A stretch of DNA of 49,329 nucleotides from Caldilineales bacterium. Lineage in GTDB: Bacteria > Chloroflexota > Anaerolineae > JAAEKA01. Both the position numbers and the translations under genes were made by a program. Each line of letters starts with the position of its first letter. Positions within the stretch are counted from its first letter, which is position 1. The notes under the pieces were generated by a model. It searched no databases. It saw only the letters and a program-made list of their open reading frames with translations, and was not told where the DNA came from. Of this stretch, positions 17,401 through 24,993 are shown one piece after another. The DNA lies in the NCBI GenBank assembly GCA_025055015.1, contig JANWYQ010000202.1, positions 1 through 49,329 of the forward strand. Reading direction: 5' to 3'.

Positions 17401-17704
17401 GCAGGTCGAAAAAGCGCTCGCGGGGATAGGAGTCGGGCGCCAGTTGACACTGCACGGCGGTGATCAGACCTCGGGGCAAGGGCTCGCCGTACAGACGTGC
17501 CCACTGGCGGTGCAGCAGGCCGATGTTCCGGCCCTTGGGCGCCTCGCCGATGAACGCATCCATCAGGGCTTGCGCAGTGCCTGCGATCTCTCCCGGCAAC
17601 GAGACCAGGCGGTGGGTGCCGTCCAGGTCGCGCGTGAACAAGGTCTTGCGCGCATTGCCCCGGTAGATGGGCGACTCTGCGATCAGTTTTCCCGTGAGCT
17701 TCAT
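14474..17704 (-). CDS. Triple-RAMP (Cas7-like) fusion protein
   Basis: The 1,076-residue protein has three RAMP modules. Module 1 (about 1-180) has KLIAESPIYRG, a diverged LPGEIAGT (36-43) and the glycine loop FGAGKSKGLGRVRL (165-178). Module 2 opens at 199-215, holds a mostly helical insertion (about 220-515), then IPGSTIKGAFR (565-575), HFSDAYLVDPD, DGVKMDPTTGRPVEEAKHD (630-648) and GGEKTSGFGWVQAEV (694-708). Module 3 (about 735-1022) has FPSLSLKGMLR (839-849), DSLFGW, GRVSLSFAFFD and LGKGRHMGFGSLRLR. Such elements define Csm3/Cmr4-type Cas7 proteins. Asp542 (YDTLF) and Asp819 (GWDTF) lie where Csm3 has its RNA-cleaving Asp; module 1 seems to have Lys there. GAAAGGA precedes the ATG, and a consensus promoter drives the gene. 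It resembles Cas7-11 in concept but differs in module number and order. Confidence 0.8.
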   Translation of the reverse strand: MKLTGKLIAESPIYRGNARKTLFTRDLDGTHRLVSLPGEIAGTAQALMDAFIGEAPKGRNIGLLHRQWARLYGEPLPRGLITAVQCQLAPDSYPRERFFDLRMGLKLDDDRWAAEANANYKMETVFRNAEFNFVMQVSDAGLAEGDNAAKLYYLLEELARGRFWFGAGKSKGLGRVRLELDAPLPQPVAPPKVREAANHLRLQLTFNATNPVLVGWNWGKVDPEKPAFAAIDGKTLVEAMRQLSPQVRQGLALVLGGPILSPADWKKRFSAFLPQVIAIYLRKQSQTTGKTWTLPKEALKRLAKGKYGLPEKVLAALEPLCDTPFPSQEAAEEAINAALGKKANMAPRVLQEMVVSQAEGFRLNQSAWQAVAADLGLTEADVPEVEAALADERALKELLAAKAVRVLPSLLDQVDQQIRLLQSDVWIDAEIAAREEHLKIKQLLLEGKISERQWNDPHSPPAGVSAAAWREFLAEHRRVQYHHMIAPANLRKSINNDRNFIAFLTTQRARARQELVQPKHIDFRSGGPFGSEVSRKYGKPYDTLFMRMLSWTPSAGEDGGWEIYIPGSTIKGAFRRRAGQVLRTLWGESPRTEQVLDHLFGKQGQRGAVHFSDAYLVDPDAPDHVWCSMDGVKMDPTTGRPVEEAKHDFLFAYGRELVFQLQLDLQDIAEEDLEAIAVLEHLLRDFQAGDIPIGGEKTSGFGWVQAEVRSFEWLTGSPGGVSRRLFGERRLTRSGVWHRLYLEGADAQSALSLCIPLAAERLPAHPPRAQAGFVSHRAFGGYCGVLMVGVDILTPTHVRESGEPSFATEIDGRPVYGWDTFSMAPPAAGDRPSERRYAFPSLSLKGMLRHVYAIASDSRSTSPDLSRLNPVDSLFGWVGPGPNQAIMGRVSLSFAFFDPSPQRAWFALPYPYTGWRFQDGRWEERRGNGVPQVRVGERWRVFLHAPLAPTVRQMERFHPDTAQAVYFQAILPGQQARFAIRFWNLSEEELQRLIWCVELEPELAHKLGKGRHMGFGSLRLRILPESYLVDWRNRYAVSLAPADARGRVPLALDQWRNPQVVAYLDDLRRVMNAQHL

Positions 17705-17760
17705 GAAAGGTCCTTTCGAGGAGGAGGCATGTTTGCCTTGCCCATGAGTGGAACGCTCGC

Positions 17761-17789
17761 ATTATAGCGGTACCCACCAGCGGTGTCAA
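17761..17789 (-). promoter_or_regulatory. Consensus promoter of the RAMP operon (TTGACA-17-TATAAT)
   Basis: On the minus strand, both hexamers match the sigma-70 consensus perfectly (TTGACA 17784-17789, TATAAT 17761-17766) with the ideal 17-base spacer. It is the best promoter in the window. The start of transcription would be near 17754, giving a leader of about 50 bases to the triple-RAMP ATG. Confidence 0.85.
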
Positions 17790-17875
17790 AAGCGTGTTCA
17801 CCAGGGGCGGGGAATGCGCGGACGTTGAGCTCACCCAGGCGCGCCACCCCCTCGCCGACGGTTACGGCTACACCA

Positions 17876-17904
17876 GTAGCGCAACTCCGCAGGAGTTGCG
17901 CTAC
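17876..17904. repeat. Perfect 13-bp palindrome between divergent operons
   Basis: GTAGCGCAACTCC (17876-17888) and its complement (17892-17904) surround a 3-base GCA. It lies in the 451-base gap (17705-18155) between the RAMP operon and the ABC genes, about 90 bases behind the RAMP -35 box. Because both neighbours transcribe away, it is not a terminator; an operator or a dispersed palindromic element is possible. No gene is seen in the gap. Confidence 0.65.
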
Positions 17905-17983
17905 GCATTTCGTTCACCCGGCCCCGGCCACCGCATGCTGAAACTTCCTGAGCCACGTCATAGCAGACCCTGCGCCAGCATGT

Positions 17984-17989
17984 TATAAT
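17984..17989 (+). promoter_or_regulatory. Probable -10 box for the ABC exporter genes
   Basis: A perfect TATAAT stands about 165 bases upstream of the ABC ATPase start. No good -35 hexamer is found 16-18 bases before it, so the call is tentative. Confidence 0.35.
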
Positions 17990-18155
17990 GCGCCACGGTT
18001 CCCGCAGTTCATCACCTTGACATGGTCGGCATCGTCGCCAAACGGGGGCCGTTGGCTGCACCGGGCGCCGGGCCACTGCTTGGGGAAAAGGAGGAACGGG
18101 TGCAGCCGCGTGCGTCTGACGATGCAGGGCTTTTTGTCAGGCCAGGAGGTCAGCC

Positions 18156-19052
18156 ATGAACACCTCAACCACCGTTTTGCTAGCCCAAGGCTTGACCAAG
18201 TCCTACGGCCGCGTCCAGGCCTTGCGCGGCGTAGACCTGGAGGTCAAACAGGGCGAGATCTTCGGCTTCCTGGGGCCAAACGGCGCCGGGAAGACGACCA
18301 CCATCCGCATCCTGCTCGATCTAATCCGTCCGGACGGCGGAACGGTGCGCGTGCTGGGGCTCGACCCGCAGAAGGACTCGCTGGCGGTGCGTGCCCGCTG
18401 CGGCTACCTGCCCGGCGAGCTGCACTTGGAGGAGAGCGAGCGGGTCGAAACAATCCTCAGGCAATTCAACGCCTTCCGCGGCGGCAAGGCGGATTGGGGC
18501 TACGTCCGCAGCCTGGCCGAGCGCCTGGGGCTCGATCTCAAGATGCCGGCCCGAAACCTCTCCAAAGGCAACAAACAGAAGGTCGGCGTGGTACAGGCGC
18601 TGATGCACAGGCCTGAGCTGCTGTTGCTGGACGAGCCGACCAGCGGGCTCGATCCGCTGATGCAGCAGGAGGTGCATCGGCTGATCCGTGGCGCCAAAGC
18701 GGACGGCGCCACGGTCTTCTTCTCATCCCACGTCATGGCTGAAGTGGAACAACTGGCCGAGCGGGTGGGCATTATCCGCCAGGGCGTGGTGGTCGAGGTC
18801 GCCGAGACGCAGACATTGATCAAACGGGCCCTGCGCCGCGCTCGGGTGCGCTTCGCTGGCGGGTTCCAGGCCCCGGCGCTGGAGGGTGTTCGCGGCGTGT
18901 CCCTGCTGTCACGCGACGGCGATACCCTTGTGCTGCAAGTTGAGGGCGAGATGGACGCCCTGATCAAGGAGCTGGCGAAGTACCCAGTGGCGGAGTTCGA
19001 GACCGAACGCCCATCCTTGGAAGAGATCTTCCTGGCGTACTATGAAAGGTAG
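18156..19052 (+). CDS. ABC-2 exporter ATP-binding protein
   Basis: The 298-residue ATPase powers the membrane protein encoded directly after it. Walker A is GPNGAGKT (40-47), the Q-loop region is ARCGYLPGE, the signature is LSKGNKQK (variant of LSGGQ, usual for this exporter class), and Walker B is LLLLDEPTSGLD with the switch histidine in FFSSH. The C-terminal 75 residues form the regulatory extension typical of CcmA/DrrA-like ATPases and end SLEEIFLAYYER. CAGGAGGT sits well before the ATG. Six bases separate the stop from the permease ATG, so they form one operon. Substrate unknown; drug/lipid or natural-product export is usual for the family. Confidence 0.92.
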   Translation: MNTSTTVLLAQGLTKSYGRVQALRGVDLEVKQGEIFGFLGPNGAGKTTTIRILLDLIRPDGGTVRVLGLDPQKDSLAVRARCGYLPGELHLEESERVETILRQFNAFRGGKADWGYVRSLAERLGLDLKMPARNLSKGNKQKVGVVQALMHRPELLLLDEPTSGLDPLMQQEVHRLIRGAKADGATVFFSSHVMAEVEQLAERVGIIRQGVVVEVAETQTLIKRALRRARVRFAGGFQAPALEGVRGVSLLSRDGDTLVLQVEGEMDALIKELAKYPVAEFETERPSLEEIFLAYYER

Positions 19053-19058
19053 GAGCGC

Positions 19059-19901
19059 ATGATCACCGTCTTCAGCCAATCCTTGCGACGTTGGAAGTGG
19101 CAGATCGTCGGTTGGGGCAGCGTCCTGTTGGTGATTACCCTCTACCTGATGTGGTTGTACAAGCCGATGCTGGAGCAGCAGGCGCAGCTTAAGAACCTGC
19201 TCGACGCCTACGGCAAGGAGATGCTCGCCTTTTTCGGCGGCGCAGTGGACCTCTTCTCGCCGGCCGGCTACCTGAACTTCGGCTTCTTCTCTTACATTCC
19301 GGTGGTAGTCGGCATCCTGGCGCTGCTGCTCGGTGCGGGGTTGGTGGCCGCAGACGAGGAGAAAGGCACGCTGGACCTAATCCTGGCGCATCCCATCCCT
19401 CGCACTGCGCTGTTCTGGGGACGCTGGCTGGCGCTGGCCGTCGCGTTGGGTGCTGTGCTGCTGCTGACGTGGCTGGGCTTCGCCCTGGGATTGCCCCTGT
19501 CAGGGCTGGACACGACCGTCGGAGAGTTGCTCCTGCCGCACATCTCGCTGTTCTCGGTGTTGATCCTCTTCGCCGCGCTGGCGCTGTTCCTCAGCCTGGT
19601 TCTGCCCTCGCGCACGCTGGCCGCCAGCGTGACCGCCGCGCTGTTGGTGGCGAGCTATGTTGTCACCTCGTTGGCGTCGGTCAACGACAAGCTGGCGCCG
19701 ATCAATAACCTCTCGCCGCTGAAATACTACCAGGGCGGCAACGCTGTGGACGGACTGAATTGGGGTTACCTGCTGGGCACATTGGCCGCGGCGCTGATCT
19801 TCACCCTGCTAGCCTGGCTCCTGTTCCTGCGCCGCGACATTCGCGTCAGCGGCGAGCACGGTTGGACGCTGTCCTGGCGTTGGGCTGCCAAGAAAGGTTG
19901 A
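19059..19901 (+). CDS. ABC-2 type permease
   Basis: The 280-residue integral membrane partner of the preceding ATPase has about six membrane segments: one near 16-33, then pairs near 76-98, 123-150, 165-187, 193-208 and 235-257. The first cytoplasmic loop holds ADEEKGTLDLILAHPIPRTALFWGRW, the coupling-helix region characteristic of ABC-2 permeases. It begins six bases after the ATPase stop, with AGGAG before the ATG. It probably works as a dimer with two ATPase copies to export an unidentified compound. Confidence 0.88.
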   Translation: MITVFSQSLRRWKWQIVGWGSVLLVITLYLMWLYKPMLEQQAQLKNLLDAYGKEMLAFFGGAVDLFSPAGYLNFGFFSYIPVVVGILALLLGAGLVAADEEKGTLDLILAHPIPRTALFWGRWLALAVALGAVLLLTWLGFALGLPLSGLDTTVGELLLPHISLFSVLILFAALALFLSLVLPSRTLAASVTAALLVASYVVTSLASVNDKLAPINNLSPLKYYQGGNAVDGLNWGYLLGTLAAALIFTLLAWLLFLRRDIRVSGEHGWTLSWRWAAKKG

Positions 19902-20298
19902 TGGCGCGCTGTAGCCGTTAGAGAGCCCCCAGCTGCGGTAGGCCTGCCGCATCCGGTTGACCGTTGTAGGATGTTCACCACCGGTCCGGCTTGACTGACG
20001 AAGCGCCAGGGCCCGCATCGTGGCCAAGCGGCTGGGCTACGAGAACACGCGGCTGGAGCCGGCGCCGTGGGCAGACAAGGACCAGAACCTGTACCCGGAG
20101 AGGGGAGCCAACACCAGGGCTGCCTGGGCTGCTGATGCGGCGCCCGAACAGCCCCTGTTTTCCTCTCGCTGGTGCTGCGCAACCCGTGACGGATCCGCCG
20201 GCCGGCAGCGCCCGAAGCCACGAAGGGCACGAAGGATTGTTTTGAGGGCCTTCGTGCCTTCTGTGCACCTGACGACGAGGGACTGCCCAGGATCAGAG
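19902..20298. other. Gap with possible decayed coding sequence and a hairpin
   Basis: No intact gene is supported in these 397 bases between the convergent ABC permease and glycosyltransferase genes. A plus-strand stretch at about 20015-20160 reads as plausible protein (AKRLGYENTRLEPAPWADKD) but runs into the antisense of the next gene, so it may be a gene relic. A near-perfect inverted repeat, GAAGGGCACGAAGG (20222-20235) with CCTTCGTGCCTTC (20249-20261), could end transcription from either side. Confidence 0.4.
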
Positions 20299-22647
20299 CT
20301 ACCGCACCCGCACCGCCGTCAGGATCAGGTGATCGGCCACGGGCTGCCCGGCGGGGTCCAGGCGCAGCAGGCGCCGGCCGTCGGCTGGGGCGTACAGGCC
20401 GATTTCTACCTGATAGACGCCCGCCGGCGCGGCCGGGTCCAGCACGATGCGATAGGGGTCCACGATCACCTCCCCCGGCCGCCACGTGGTGGTCGGACGC
20501 TGGCCGCTCACCGGCTCGTTGTCCTGTTGGCCCCACAGGAAGTTGCCGCCGGCTGCGTTGTATTGCTCCCCCAGCAGATGGGTGAAGACCTTGTAGCGCG
20601 CCGGGATGGGCTGCTGCGCCTGCCAGTACAGGGTCAGGTCCACGGCCTCGCCAGGGCGCAGCTCCGTCGGCGCCAGGTCGTAGCCCAGCAGGCGGATCCC
20701 CTCCTGGAAGTCCGCCTCCAGGCGATGGGTGGGCTCTACGTCTCCGGCGCTTCCAGCAGTCACGCCGGCCGGGCGCACGCGCAGGGCGGCGATAGCCTGG
20801 CCCACCTCGTTGGGCGCCGCGACCACGATCTGGCCGCGGCCAGGCGGAGCGTCGGGCGGGACCGCCAGGTCCACCTGTTGGCGGATCGCGCCGGAGGGGA
20901 CGGCCACCTCCGTCTGCCCCAGGGCTGCCTCGCGCGCCTCCAGGCGCACCACGGCCGTCGTCGGCTCTGTCGCCTGCCAGTACAGCGCCAGATGCAGGAG
21001 GTCGCCCGGCCGCACGGCGGTCAACGGCAGGTCGTAGCCCTGCAGGGTGAGCCCCGGGGCCACGGCCAGGCTGGTGGGCCGCTGGGGCGGCACGTCGGGC
21101 CGCGGGGTGGAGGCCTGCGCCGCGCGGGCTTCGGTGCGGGCGTAGAAGCGCAGGGCGACCGCAGCGAAGCGATGCTCCGCCGTGGCCAGACTGCGCTGCG
21201 CCAGCCAGGCGGACAACAGGCCTTGCGGATCGCTGACCGCGGCGTAAGGAGTCAGCACCAGCCACACCCCGTCGTTCCCTTCCCACAGCGGCGCCAGGAA
21301 GGCCTCCGCCTGCTCCGGCGTCAGCCGCCAGGCGTGGGGCACGCCCGTCCACGAGTCGGCGTAGTGGTAGGCGAAGATGGGCCAGTCCTGGTCGGTGACC
21401 AGCACGACAGCGTCCCCCGGCCGGCGGTAGACCTGCAAGGTCCGAGCCGTGGAGCGGTAGTCGTCGGTGAGCATGCGGCCGGCGTAGTAGTCGGCTAGGG
21501 CGACGGCGCTCAGCGCAAGGGGCAGGGCGGCCAGGGCGACCGTGCGCCACGGCCGGCCTGCGGTCAGCGCTGTGATGGCCCAGGCCAGCAGCACCGCATA
21601 GGCGGCCACGAACACCAGGAAGTAGCGAGGCGCCAAGGGGGGCGAGTAGAAGAAGAAGTCCTTGGGCAGCGACACCAGGTAGACCACCGCCGCTGGCAGG
21701 GCCAGGGCCAGCAGCAGCAGGGCCAGGTGACGGCCGTTGCGGCCCCGCAGCCGGCTGCGGTAGACCAAGGCCCCGGCGCCTACCGCCAGGACCGCCAGCA
21801 CCGGCAGCGTCCACGGCAGCCAGCGCTCCACATGGGAGGACACGCCCGCAGCGAACGCGGTCCAGTAGACCTGCAGGAAGAGCCCTGGGCTCACGGGCGT
21901 GGCTGCAGACCAGGTGGGGATGCGGGCCAGGGCGTAGATCAGCCAGGGCGCGGCCAGGGCCAGGACCGCCACCTGAGCCGACAGCCAGCGCCCCCAGGCA
22001 GCGGCCCGCGGCCGCTCCCGCCAGGCCACCCACCCCAGCCACACCAGGTTGACCACCGCCAGCACGGAGGCAAAGAGGTATAGGGTGTAGAGCCCCAGGC
22101 CGGCGAAGAGGACGTAGGCCAGCCAGCTTCGCCGTCCCTTTCCGTCCCACATGCGCGTCGCCGCCCACAGGGTCAGCGTGGCCCACAGAGCGGCCAGCGC
22201 GTACATGCGCATCTCCTGCGACCATTCCACGGCAAAGCGGGAGACGGCCACCAGCAGCGCCGCCAGCACGCCCGCCGTCGGCCCGGCCATCCGTTGGCCC
22301 AGCAAGAAGGCAGCGGCCACGGTCAGGACGCCCACCGCCGCCGACAGGTAGCGCAGGCCGAACTCGCTGTCGCCGCTGAGCAGTCGCCAGAAGTGCAGGA
22401 GCCAGAAGTAGAGGGGCGGGTGGACGTCCCTGGCGGTCCAGGCTGCCGCCTCGGCCAGCGACTGCCGCGCCGCCCACGCGGCCAGCCCCTCGTCCCACCA
22501 CACGTTCTGGTCTCCCAGGCGGTAGAGGCGCAGGGCGAAGGCCAACAGGAGGAGGGCGGCCAGGATCGGCAAACGTAGACGGCGGGCGGCGAGCGGTGAG
22601 GGGCAATCTGAGGTCGCCGGCTGATCGGCGAGGGAGGGGCGCAGCAT
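20299..22647 (-). CDS. GT39-like membrane glycosyltransferase
   Basis: The 782-residue membrane protein resembles PMT_2/GT39 (ArnT-like) enzymes that move a sugar from a polyprenyl-phosphate donor outside the membrane. It has an N-terminal membrane helix (27-45), the acidic VWWDEGLAAWA loop near 50 (catalytic Asp-Glu in this family), DVHPPLYFWLLHFW near 75, and about 11-12 helices to about residue 430. The soluble C-terminal half has two related beta-rich repeats, around GYDLPLTAVRPGD and GYDLAPTELRPGE, each followed by an LYWQA strand. It is the last gene of the CapA-dynamin-GNAT-GT operon, 27 bases after the acetyltransferase stop. The acceptor (lipid, polymer or protein) is unknown; the CapA neighbour hints at envelope glycopolymer work. 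Confidence 0.85.
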   Translation of the reverse strand: MLRPSLADQPATSDCPSPLAARRLRLPILAALLLLAFALRLYRLGDQNVWWDEGLAAWAARQSLAEAAAWTARDVHPPLYFWLLHFWRLLSGDSEFGLRYLSAAVGVLTVAAAFLLGQRMAGPTAGVLAALLVAVSRFAVEWSQEMRMYALAALWATLTLWAATRMWDGKGRRSWLAYVLFAGLGLYTLYLFASVLAVVNLVWLGWVAWRERPRAAAWGRWLSAQVAVLALAAPWLIYALARIPTWSAATPVSPGLFLQVYWTAFAAGVSSHVERWLPWTLPVLAVLAVGAGALVYRSRLRGRNGRHLALLLLALALPAAVVYLVSLPKDFFFYSPPLAPRYFLVFVAAYAVLLAWAITALTAGRPWRTVALAALPLALSAVALADYYAGRMLTDDYRSTARTLQVYRRPGDAVVLVTDQDWPIFAYHYADSWTGVPHAWRLTPEQAEAFLAPLWEGNDGVWLVLTPYAAVSDPQGLLSAWLAQRSLATAEHRFAAVALRFYARTEARAAQASTPRPDVPPQRPTSLAVAPGLTLQGYDLPLTAVRPGDLLHLALYWQATEPTTAVVRLEAREAALGQTEVAVPSGAIRQQVDLAVPPDAPPGRGQIVVAAPNEVGQAIAALRVRPAGVTAGSAGDVEPTHRLEADFQEGIRLLGYDLAPTELRPGEAVDLTLYWQAQQPIPARYKVFTHLLGEQYNAAGGNFLWGQQDNEPVSGQRPTTTWRPGEVIVDPYRIVLDPAAPAGVYQVEIGLYAPADGRRLLRLDPAGQPVADHLILTAVRVR

Positions 22648-22674
22648 GGCGAAGGATGGGCGGCGCCGGCGGGC

Positions 22675-23205
22675 TCAGGGAGCGCGCAGGCTCTTGCGCA
22701 TAGCCAGGAAGCGCAGACGAAAGTCGCCGACGGCCACACGGGTGGCTTGACCGGAAAAGGTGTAGCCGCAGGCACGGAAGAAGGCCTGGCTCGCGTAGTC
22801 GTTGGCGGCCACAGCGGCCACCACGGCCTCGGTGGGCGTTGCGCGACGCAGCCACTCCTCGAGGATGCGCAGGGCCCAACGGCCCAGCCCCTGCCGACGA
22901 TAGGGCTCCGCCAGGGCAATCAGCCCCAGGCGCACGTCGTAGGGGCCGGGATCGGCTAGCCGCAGGTCTATCACTCCCACCATCTCCTCGGCCAGGTAGA
23001 TGCCCAACAGGTAACGGCCATCGTCCTGGGCCGCCTCGGCCAGGTCGTGATGCGCCTGGTCGGGGGGCGCTCCCTCCCAAGCGCCGCCGGAGGCCAGGCG
23101 GAAGTAGTCGGCGCAGCGGTCGTAGACCCCTTGCAGGGCCGGAGCGTCGTCGGTGGTCAGCGGGCGTAGGGTGATGGGCGGGGGCAAGGCTGAGGCGTCG
23201 GCCAT
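22675..23205 (-). CDS. GNAT-family N-acetyltransferase
   Basis: The 176-residue acyl-CoA-dependent acetyltransferase begins ITLRPLTTDDAPALQGVYDR. It has strand GVIDLRLADPGPYDVRLGLI, the acetyl-CoA pyrophosphate-binding loop RRQGLG near 113 and the helix YASQAFFRACGYTF near 150. The substrate is not evident. The ATG at 23205 shares one base with the stop codon of the dynamin-like gene (TGATG), a classic coupled start; an in-frame TTG just upstream is less likely. It is third in the four-gene operon. Confidence 0.88.
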   Translation of the reverse strand: MADASALPPPITLRPLTTDDAPALQGVYDRCADYFRLASGGAWEGAPPDQAHHDLAEAAQDDGRYLLGIYLAEEMVGVIDLRLADPGPYDVRLGLIALAEPYRRQGLGRWALRILEEWLRRATPTEAVVAAVAANDYASQAFFRACGYTFSGQATRVAVGDFRLRFLAMRKSLRAP

Positions 23206-24968
23206 CAAAGGGCCTCGATCTCGGCGCGCAGGGCGCGCAGGCGCTGTTCCATGTCCGCCAGGTCGTCGGCCACGGCGGTGAGCTTCTCCCGCTCGGTGCG
23301 CACGAAGCGGGTGTAGGGCTGGATGGCTTCCTGGATGCTCTGGGTCGAGCGGGCCAGCTCCGCCTCGAATTGGTCGGTCAGCGACGCGGCCAGACGCGCC
23401 TGAAGGTCGGCCACCCGGCTGCGCAGCTCGTCGCGCGCCTTGCGGCGGCGGTGGGGCAACACGTACAGGCCCAGGGCCGCCACGGTGCCGGCGAACAGGA
23501 GGCCGGTGACGTCCAGTACCACCGAGTGCAGAGCAGCCAGCAGCAGCGCGCCCAGGCCCACAGCCCCTGCCTCTACCAGCGCCGTCTGGGCCAGCGCCGT
23601 CTGCACCGACTGGGCTAGGGCCTCGGCCTCAGCCCGCTGGTCGAAGGTGGTCACCGCGTGCTCCGTGGCCTGGCGGACCCGATCCAGCAGCGCGCGGCGG
23701 TTCAGCTCGAAGGCGCCGCCCACTTCGCCGATGACCCGGTCCCGGTGCAGCTCGGCGCGGCGGTTCAGGAAGGCCATCACTGCCTGCCACTGCTTGTACT
23801 CCCGCTCCACCATCCAGTCAATCATCTCGCCGATCTGGCGCTCGATCTGCGCGGTGGTGTCCCCCAGCACCTCCCGCTCGAAGGCCTCCCGCACCTTGGC
23901 GCTGTTCATCAGGTCGAAGATGCGGTTGATGCGCAAGGTGTTGTCAATGAAGGCCACCCCGCGGTCCCCCATGCGGAAGAGGATGTTGTCCACCTGGCTG
24001 AGCTGGTAGCGGAAGTCGCGGCGCATGTCCGCCTGGAAAGCGCCCAGGTCGCGCTCCACCGCGTCAATGGTGGCGAAGTCGTCCGCCAACACGTTCAGCC
24101 GCGCCTGCGCCACCTCGGCGTAACGGGCCTGTAGCCGGGCCGCCACGCCCAGGGGGTTGAGCAGCTTCAGCCGCAGCCGCTCCCGCTCGTCCAGGGTTTC
24201 CAGGATGTAGCGCTCCAGGGGCTCGAATTGGCTGGCGCTCCACAGCTCCAGCACCGACGGGCCGCCGAGGGCAGCCTCGCCGCGGCGGTCGGCCATTTTA
24301 GCCCGCTGGGCCAGCCGGGCCGAAACCATGAAGATCTCTGGGTCCAAGCCCAGCAGCCGCCGCGCGTTCTCGGCCACAAAGCGGTGCACCGCAGGGACGT
24401 CGGCCTCGTCCAGCAGGTCCACCTTGTTGACCACGATCACCACCTTCTTGCCCCAGGCGCGGATGCGCTCCAGGAACTGACGCTCGCTCTCCGAGAAGGG
24501 GCGGTCGGCGCTGGTGACGAAGAGCACCAGGTCGGAGCGGGGAACGAAGTCCTCGGTGATCTGCTGGTGGCGCTGGATCACTGCGTTGGTGCCGGGGGTG
24601 TCCACGATGTTCAGGTTGCGCAGCCACTCCACAGGGCTGGCGACGACCTCCAAGTCGGCCTCCAGGAGCTGCCGGCCGGGCTGGTCGCCGTAGCGCAGGA
24701 TGTGGACGCGCGTGGTGGTGGGCGTGGCGCCCTCCTCCAGCACCCGTTCCCCCAGCAGCGCGTTGATGAAGGCCGACTTGCCGGCGTTGAACTCCCCTAC
24801 CACCACCAACAGGAAGAGATCGTCCAGCTGTCGCCGCGCCTGGTCCAGCCGGGCCAGGTCCTCCGCCGAAGCGTCCAGGCGGATTAGCGCAGCGCTGAGC
24901 CGATGCAGCAGCTCGCGCTCCCGCTGCAGCAAGGCTTCTTCATGGCGGTTCAACAGGCGTTTGCGCAC
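23205..24968 (-). CDS. Bacterial dynamin-like GTPase
   Basis: The 587-residue protein probably remodels or protects membranes. GTPase motifs are G1 GEFNAGKS (58-65), switch-I threonines in GATPTTT, G3 DTPG and G4 NKVD. Long helices with coiled-coil character follow (about 265-440), then a hydrophobic hairpin (about 463-500, GAVGLGALLLAALHSVVLDVTGLL in part) that should insert in the membrane, and a final coiled coil rich in Glu/Arg. This is the bacterial dynamin layout. The start codon is GTG, 25 bases after the CapA stop, with a weak ribosome site. Its place in an operon with an envelope glycosyltransferase and CapA suggests a cell-envelope role, but that is inference. Confidence 0.9.
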   Translation of the reverse strand: MRKRLLNRHEEALLQRERELLHRLSAALIRLDASAEDLARLDQARRQLDDLFLLVVVGEFNAGKSAFINALLGERVLEEGATPTTTRVHILRYGDQPGRQLLEADLEVVASPVEWLRNLNIVDTPGTNAVIQRHQQITEDFVPRSDLVLFVTSADRPFSESERQFLERIRAWGKKVVIVVNKVDLLDEADVPAVHRFVAENARRLLGLDPEIFMVSARLAQRAKMADRRGEAALGGPSVLELWSASQFEPLERYILETLDERERLRLKLLNPLGVAARLQARYAEVAQARLNVLADDFATIDAVERDLGAFQADMRRDFRYQLSQVDNILFRMGDRGVAFIDNTLRINRIFDLMNSAKVREAFEREVLGDTTAQIERQIGEMIDWMVEREYKQWQAVMAFLNRRAELHRDRVIGEVGGAFELNRRALLDRVRQATEHAVTTFDQRAEAEALAQSVQTALAQTALVEAGAVGLGALLLAALHSVVLDVTGLLFAGTVAALGLYVLPHRRRKARDELRSRVADLQARLAASLTDQFEAELARSTQSIQEAIQPYTRFVRTEREKLTAVADDLADMEQRLRALRAEIEAL

Positions 24969-24993
24969 GGTGCTCGGCTTTCCAGACAGCGGG

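Noticed and set aside
18156-18200. ABC ATPase as an accessory of the RAMP operon
   Set aside because: It is on the opposite strand with its own -10 box and a dedicated permease; nothing links it to RNA processing.
19766-23080. Very long minus-strand reading frame of about 1,100 codons
   Set aside because: It runs in another frame across the glycosyltransferase and acetyltransferase genes and translates to Arg/Gly/Ala/Pro-rich low-complexity sequence, the usual shadow of GC-rich codons.
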